Source: Oscillochloris sp. ZM17-4 (GTDB lineage Bacteria > Chloroflexota > Chloroflexia > Chloroflexales > Chloroflexaceae). From it: a stretch of 64,000 nucleotides of DNA. Both the position numbers and the translations under genes were made by a program. The stretch is from contig NZ_JAIEWN010000006.1 in assembly GCF_019599295.1 (NCBI RefSeq), positions 38,365 to 102,364 on the forward strand, in the 5' to 3' direction. Below the pieces are notes generated by a model, which was not told the origin of the DNA, made no database searches, and was given only the letters and a program-made list of their open reading frames with translations. Shown here in pieces: positions 59,499 to 64,000 of the stretch; the stretch's first letter is position 1, and each line of letters begins with the position of its first letter.

Positions 59499-61406
59499 CT
59501 AGGTGTTGAGCCGAATCAGGTAGAGGGTGAGGCCCTTCTGAAGCTCCCCGTCGCTGTCCACGGCCACCGTGATCGTCGGCGCGGAGCGCCAGGCCAGGAG
59601 GTAGACGGCGTCGCGCTCGGGGAGGCCCTGCTGGCCCTGGAAGGTCGGCCCGCCGAAGGCGAACCTATCGTAGCTAAACAGGGTCGCGAGCACCTGCTGC
59701 TGGTTGAACAGCGCCCCGGAGGGCGCGACGGTCTGGTCGGGGAAGATCTGAAGGTTGAGCGCCAGGTTCACCTCGACCGTGTCCCCAGGAGCGATATCGC
59801 CGACCGACTGCGCGGCGTCGCCCGAGACAATCAGCGCGTTGTGCAGCGTCTCGCTGCTCGCATTGCGCAGGCTGCCGGTGACGCGCGAAGCATCGCGGGA
59901 GAGCTGGCTCTCGACGTCTGGGGTCACGGCCACCGGCTGCTCGATCAGCAGCGTGCGCAGCGACGAGACATCGACCAGCAGGTCGGGCACCTGCACCGCG
60001 CTATCGCTGATCGTCACCGGGATAGTGCTGAACTCGAAGCTCTCGAAGGTGCCGGGCGAGACGAGGGCCTCCGGGGCGAAGCCCAGGGTGTAGCTGCGCC
60101 GCTGGGGCGAGAAGATGCTCACGAAGGCGGTCGCCTGGCCGCCGGGCACGCCCTCGAAGCTCTGGACGAGGGCCAGCTGCGAGAGCTGCGGGCGCGTGCC
60201 GCGCAGGATGAAGCTCGCGCCGTAGGCCGCCAGCAGGAAGACCGCCACGAGGAGCGGCGTCGTGATCCAGGCCAGGTCGACCCGGCGGATGCGCCGCAGC
60301 ACCAGGAAGTTCACCGGGCCGATCACCACGATGTAGACAATGATCAGCAGCAGCAGGATGGCGGGCGAGGGCAGCTTGAGCGAGGCGAGCTGGAGCGTGT
60401 CGCGCACGAGGTTCTCGCTGCGCCAGCGGAACGAGTAGCCCATCTGCATGCGGTCCTCGATCGTGAGGATGGGCCCCCAGAGATCGGGCTCGCCCCGCCA
60501 TGCCCGCAGGGCGGCCAGGTCGAAGGCGGCGAAGATCACCTTGCCGGCGCCGACCGCGCCGGCGACGATCAGCCCGTCCCGGTCGATGGCGCGGGCGCCG
60601 GGCAGGGGCGTGATCTGGTTGGCCGTGATGCCCTGGACAAGGCTGGAGAGCCCGCTGCTGCCGGCCAGGCGCTCCAGCGAGTCGGTCGACACATCCGCCC
60701 GCAGGCCGGGGCCGATCTGCACCGGCAGGAGGTCGCCCAGGTCGCCGGCGGTGCGCGCGGCGTCGGGGCCGCCGCTCACCAGGAGCGTGCCCCCCAGGCG
60801 CACCCAGCGCTCCAGCGCGCCGCGCTGGCTGGCGGTGAGCGTCGTCGGGGCCACATCGTGGATGACGATCACATCCAGGCCCTCAAGCAGCGTGGCATCC
60901 TCGGGAAGGAGGTCCGCGCGCAGATGGCTCAGCGCCGTCGTATAGCCGATCACCAGCTGCGCGGTGCCCAGGCTGTTGAGCAGGGTCTGGTCGCTACTCA
61001 GCACGCCGACGACCACCTCGCTCGTATCGATCGGCGCGAGGCGCACGCTGCGGCTCAGCAGCGGCGCGCCGTCCACCATCAGGCGCAGATCGGCGGCGCG
61101 GGCGCTGGTGTTGGTGACGACGGGGATGCGCACCTGCTTGCGGGCGCCCCGGGGGAGATCGATCTCGTAGCGAAAGGACGGGCTGCTGTCGCCGGGGAAG
61201 CGCCACTCGATGGTGCCGCGCAGATCCCCGCCATCGTTGGCGGCCACCAGGCTCACCGGGAACCAGTGGCCGACGTGGTACTGGCCGCTGCCATCATAGC
61301 CGGCCCGGACATCGAGGGAGACCGGATCCTGCTGCGCGGCCCGCGCCGCCCCCGCCGGGGCCAGAAGGAGCAGGAAGAGCAGGGTAAATCGAAAGAATCG
61401 AGTCAA
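59499..61406 (-). CDS. Large exported membrane protein next to an ABC ATPase
   Basis: 635 residues with an N-terminal signal peptide (FTLLFLLLLAPAGAARA). The first 340 residues are a large extracellular region, with a beta-sandwich and a part resembling class I glutamine-amidotransferase/GldG-like folds (LLEGLDVIVIHDVAPTTLTA, then LERWVRLGGTLLVSGGP). Two membrane helices follow (about 363-380 PAILLLLIIVYIVVIGPVNF, and 396-414), and a second extracellular region makes up the last 220 residues. The function is unknown. Proteins of this layout occur beside ABC exporters; it may be the extracellular partner of the ATPase at 58473. Start at 61406. Confidence 0.65.
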   Translation of the reverse strand: MTRFFRFTLLFLLLLAPAGAARAAQQDPVSLDVRAGYDGSGQYHVGHWFPVSLVAANDGGDLRGTIEWRFPGDSSPSFRYEIDLPRGARKQVRIPVVTNTSARAADLRLMVDGAPLLSRSVRLAPIDTSEVVVGVLSSDQTLLNSLGTAQLVIGYTTALSHLRADLLPEDATLLEGLDVIVIHDVAPTTLTASQRGALERWVRLGGTLLVSGGPDAARTAGDLGDLLPVQIGPGLRADVSTDSLERLAGSSGLSSLVQGITANQITPLPGARAIDRDGLIVAGAVGAGKVIFAAFDLAALRAWRGEPDLWGPILTIEDRMQMGYSFRWRSENLVRDTLQLASLKLPSPAILLLLIIVYIVVIGPVNFLVLRRIRRVDLAWITTPLLVAVFLLAAYGASFILRGTRPQLSQLALVQSFEGVPGGQATAFVSIFSPQRRSYTLGFAPEALVSPGTFESFEFSTIPVTISDSAVQVPDLLVDVSSLRTLLIEQPVAVTPDVESQLSRDASRVTGSLRNASSETLHNALIVSGDAAQSVGDIAPGDTVEVNLALNLQIFPDQTVAPSGALFNQQQVLATLFSYDRFAFGGPTFQGQQGLPERDAVYLLAWRSAPTITVAVDSDGELQKGLTLYLIRLNT

Positions 61407-61431
61407 GATAGCTCCCTCGCATGCTCGTATT

Positions 61432-61499
61432 CAGTGTTGAGTGTTGAGTGTTAAGCGTTGAGTGTTGAGTGCCACACTCAACACTCAACGCTTAACACT
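61432..61499. repeat. GTTGAGT heptamer palindrome between two minus-strand genes
   Basis: Five direct units (GTGTTGA, one variant GTTAAGC) and their mirror image (ACTCAACACTCAACGCTTAA), loop CCAC. The right arm ends within the stop codon of the PH-domain gene. Third member of this family. Confidence 0.92.
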
Positions 61500-63015
61500 A
61501 CGCCGCAGGCGGCGCGGTCAGCTCCTGGTGGCGCTGCTGGGCGTCGTGATAGTGCTTGAGCAGGCTCAGGGTATCGTTCAGGTTCTTCTCCTTCTCGCCG
61601 CGCTTAAAGGCGAGCTGGTAGTCATTGATCTTTTGAACGACATCGCGCGGGCGCGGCACGTGGTCGAAGGTAAACTTCCCGCCGCCGCCGGCCGTCTCCA
61701 GCACCACATTGCCGTAGCCGAGCAGGTTGCTGATGAAGGTCGTCTCGAAGGAGACATTCGTGACCGCGCCGAGGCTGGCCTGGCGGCGGTCCTCGGGGCC
61801 GAAGGGCTTCTTCTCGATATCGATCACATTTGTCTGGCTGAGGATGTAGAGGTCGTTGCGATGATCCTCGATCTCCCAGGATGCCCAGGCCACAAAGGAG
61901 ATAATCAGCGCGGCCGTGGCCACGCCGATCAGGGCCGGGCCGGGCTGAAGCAGGCTCGTGCCGATAGCGATCACCAGCAGGCCGCCGAAGAGCATGAGCA
62001 CCGGGCCGATCAGGGCGCGCACGGCGAAGATCCAGTGGGCGCGCCATGTGATCGTGCCGTTATCCTCGTTGATCTCGGGGTTCTCGTGGAAGAGCCAGCG
62101 CAGCCAGCGGACTCCCTGCGATGTCTTGATATCCTTCTTGAAGACCTTCTTCTCGCCCTGGGCGTTATAGACCTTCGTCTCGATCATGCGGTCGAACTCG
62201 GCGGCCGTGTGCTGCTTACGGTAGGAGTTCACCTCGCCCATGATCTTCTGCTGCATGAGCTTAGGGTTCGCCGCCGATTCGAAGGTGATCTGGGAGCCGA
62301 TACGGGCCGACTTGACGATCACAACGCCATAGCCCAGCCAGTGCTGGCTGTAGGTCTTCGTCGAGGCCACCACATCCTGGATATCCTCAATATAGATCTG
62401 CTCCTGGACGCGCCGCTCGATCAGCTTGGGGATGAAGACCTCGTCGTTATCGTAGACGACGCGCTTATTCGTCAGGATCAGCTCATCGTTGAGCCAGTCG
62501 TAGGTACCAAAGAAGGTGAAGAGCAGACAGATCGCCGCCAGGATGAACAGAATAATATTCACCGCATCAAGCGTCTGGCTGACAAACATCATCGGGTCGA
62601 TGAAGAGCAGCCGCCCGCCCTGATAGCGGTAGTAGATCACCAGCAGCAGCACCGCGCCGGCGCCGAGCAAGATATTGCGCGTGCGCAGATCTCCCGCCAT
62701 CGGCTTCTTCTTCCCCGAGGTGCGAATCCACAGCGAGGTCCAGAGGAGCGCGAGCACCATGGCGACACCGATCAGCAGCCAGTTAAAAAAGTCGAAGCCG
62801 ACCGGCTCGCCGGTATCGGTGACGAGGAAGCTGCCGCCGATACTGCGATAGAAGGCGAGGCCGCCAAAGAAGATGATCCCGAGCACTGGCCCGATCAGGC
62901 GTGTGAGCAGGACAATCCAGTGCCGCCCAGTCACGTGCAAGATCTGCTCACCCTCGCTCAGATCCAGCGCCTCAGAGGCATCCTCAAGCAGCAGGTCTTT
63001 GAGAAAGTTCACCAT
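61498..63015 (-). CDS. Membrane protein with bacterial PH domains
   Basis: 505 residues. Two similar halves: membrane helices (about 35-60, 80-100, 115-130, 150-170) and then a PH-like block YDWLNDELILTNKRVVYDND to IYIEDIQDVVASTKTYSQ. Later helices (about 335-390) lead into a second PH-like block DHRNDLYILSQTNVIDIEKK to ASLGAVTNVSFETTFISN. The bPH2/YdbS-type domains bind membranes or partner proteins; the function is unknown. The ATG at 63015 has GAGGAG upstream; an earlier one at 63030 lacks it. Confidence 0.85.
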   Translation of the reverse strand: MVNFLKDLLLEDASEALDLSEGEQILHVTGRHWIVLLTRLIGPVLGIIFFGGLAFYRSIGGSFLVTDTGEPVGFDFFNWLLIGVAMVLALLWTSLWIRTSGKKKPMAGDLRTRNILLGAGAVLLLVIYYRYQGGRLLFIDPMMFVSQTLDAVNIILFILAAICLLFTFFGTYDWLNDELILTNKRVVYDNDEVFIPKLIERRVQEQIYIEDIQDVVASTKTYSQHWLGYGVVIVKSARIGSQITFESAANPKLMQQKIMGEVNSYRKQHTAAEFDRMIETKVYNAQGEKKVFKKDIKTSQGVRWLRWLFHENPEINEDNGTITWRAHWIFAVRALIGPVLMLFGGLLVIAIGTSLLQPGPALIGVATAALIISFVAWASWEIEDHRNDLYILSQTNVIDIEKKPFGPEDRRQASLGAVTNVSFETTFISNLLGYGNVVLETAGGGGKFTFDHVPRPRDVVQKINDYQLAFKRGEKEKNLNDTLSLLKHYHDAQQRHQELTAPPAA

Positions 63016-63075
63016 ACGCTGGCTCCTCAAGATTCCGAGATTGAGCGTTGCCGATGGGTGTGGCGGGGCGGCGTG

Positions 63076-63750
63076 TCAGCCTGCGCGCCCGGCGATATAG
63101 TCCATGATCCAGTCCACCTCAGCCTCGGGCGAGAGCCCGTCGTTCTTGAGCATCACCGCATCAGCGGCGGGGCGGAGCACATGCTGATCCATATCATCGC
63201 GGCGGGCGAGGTCAAAGCGCACCTCATCGAGGGGGCGCGGGTCTCGCTGCTGGCGTCGCTCGATGGCGCGACGGCGGGCGCGCTCGTCGAGCGACGCCTC
63301 CAGGTAGATCTTCAGCGGGGCGTCGGGCATCACAACGGTGCCGATATCGCGGCCGACCATCACCACCCGGCCGCGGCGCCCGATCGCCTGCTGCTGGCGG
63401 ACCATCTCGCGGCGGACGCCGGGGTAGCGGGCGGCGAGCGAGACCCCGCGCTCAACCTCAGGGCTGCGGATGGCCCATGTCACATCGACCCCATCGGCGA
63501 GGACGGTGTACTGGCGGCCGTCAGCTTCACGCGGCGGAGCAACCTCGATCACAATCCGCGCTGCCAGATCCTCCACCTCCTCGGGCACAGCGAGATCGAC
63601 CCCCTCTTGCAGGGCGGCCAGGGTGAGGGCTCGGTACATGACGCCAGTATCGAAGTAGAGGTAGCCGAGGCGATCGGCCAGCAGCGCGCCGAGCGTGCTT
63701 TTCCCCGCGCCTGCCGGGCCATCGATCGCGATCACGAGCGGTTGCTGCAT
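63076..63750 (-). CDS. cmk: Cytidylate kinase
   Basis: 224 residues, the usual length. Phosphorylates CMP and dCMP using ATP. The P-loop DGPAGAGKSTLGALLADRLG is at residues 10-29; FDTGVMYRALT (substrate loop), RGVSLAARYPGVRREM, GRDIGTVVMPDAPLKIYLEA and the lid RAIERRQQRDPRPLDEVRFDLARRD follow in order. It is followed on the minus strand by the PH-domain gene after about 60 bases. No good ribosome-binding site at the ATG. Confidence 0.97.
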   Translation of the reverse strand: MQQPLVIAIDGPAGAGKSTLGALLADRLGYLYFDTGVMYRALTLAALQEGVDLAVPEEVEDLAARIVIEVAPPREADGRQYTVLADGVDVTWAIRSPEVERGVSLAARYPGVRREMVRQQQAIGRRGRVVMVGRDIGTVVMPDAPLKIYLEASLDERARRRAIERRQQRDPRPLDEVRFDLARRDDMDQHVLRPAADAVMLKNDGLSPEAEVDWIMDYIAGRAG

Positions 63751-63876
63751 AGCGTTTACAGTTCAGACGGGGCGCCGCCCTTATACACTGGCGGGCACGC
63801 TGATTTCTTGCGGCATAAGGCAGGCCATATTGTAGCATGACGTGCTTATAGGTGGCAAGTGTTTGCGGGCGGCTGA

Positions 63877-64000
63877 TAGGGCATGCGCAACGTCGCTGGC
63901 GGCTGAAGCCGCGTCGCGGGGGGCCTGCGGCCGACCGCCCACCTTCGTGGGCGGATCCGGCGTCGGCCTGCGCCAACGCCCGGCGCAACGCGCCCCGCCG
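63877..64000. mobile_element. MITE-like palindromic element, copy 3 (cut by window end)
   Basis: AGGGCATGCGCAACGTC followed by GCTGGCGGCTGAAGCC and on, matching copy 2 base for base over most of its visible length with a few changes. It lies upstream of cmk; the right inverted end lies outside the window. Confidence 0.82.

Overview
This GC-rich window looks like chromosome from a filamentous, probably phototrophic member of the Chloroflexota (Chloroflexales-like). The reasons are a full-length magnesium chelatase H subunit (bchH), an auracyanin-like cupredoxin lipoprotein, monoderm-type surface proteins (one with an LPNTG tail), several proteins with repeat architectures common in this phylum, and a very high density of small intergenic palindromes. 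No rRNA, tRNA, CRISPR array, phage gene or transposase was recognised.

Layout. 1-9.7 kb: mixed housekeeping genes (partial aminotransferase, ridA, a ComEC-like beta-lactamase-fold protein, a polysaccharide flippase, a secreted TolB-like propeller protein, enolase, a tandem universal stress protein). 9.9-22.4 kb: one branched-chain amino acid cluster on the + strand (ilvD-ilvB-ilvN-ilvC-leuA-pheA-cimA-leuC-leuD). A canonical promoter, a 30-codon Leu/Ile/Val-rich leader peptide and a terminator with a U-tract precede it, so it looks attenuation-controlled. The cluster makes Val and Leu precursors, routes Ile through citramalate, lacks leuB, and carries pheA inside it. 22.4-34.5 kb: CPBP protease, HDAC-like amidohydrolase, bchH, a stand-alone cyanophycin-synthetase-N-like protein, methyltransferase, MOSC protein, Na/Pi-type transporter, S41 protease. 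34.5-42.9 kb: a candidate c-di-GMP-II riboswitch in front of a DUF11 surface protein, an LPNTG protein, then a LacI regulator with a sugar ABC importer (binding protein plus two permeases). 42.9-50.7 kb: a yybP-ykoY manganese riboswitch in front of a CaCA antiporter, a cupredoxin, and a complete mrpABCDEFG sodium/proton antiporter operon. 50.9-64 kb: a broken CHAT-nSTAND-WD40 gene, two STAS-domain signalling proteins, an ABC ATPase with a large membrane partner, a PH-domain membrane protein and cmk.

The most unusual feature is the repeat load. Three unrelated heptanucleotide families (GATTGCA, GTTGAAT/GTTGAGT, GGGGACA) occur as tandem arrays, usually with an inverted array facing them. The stop-free GATTGCA type lies in-frame inside cimA (once) and bchH (twice), adding about 23-25 residues each time. 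Separately, many intergenic gaps contain perfect or near-perfect hairpins, several with a GCGAAGC tip; many begin with TAGGG and supply the stop codon of the upstream gene. A MITE-like element with 18-bp terminal inverted repeats is present three times.

Start sites were chosen by Shine-Dalgarno spacing and family length. Long open frames opposite the GC-rich genes were treated as artefacts of codon bias.
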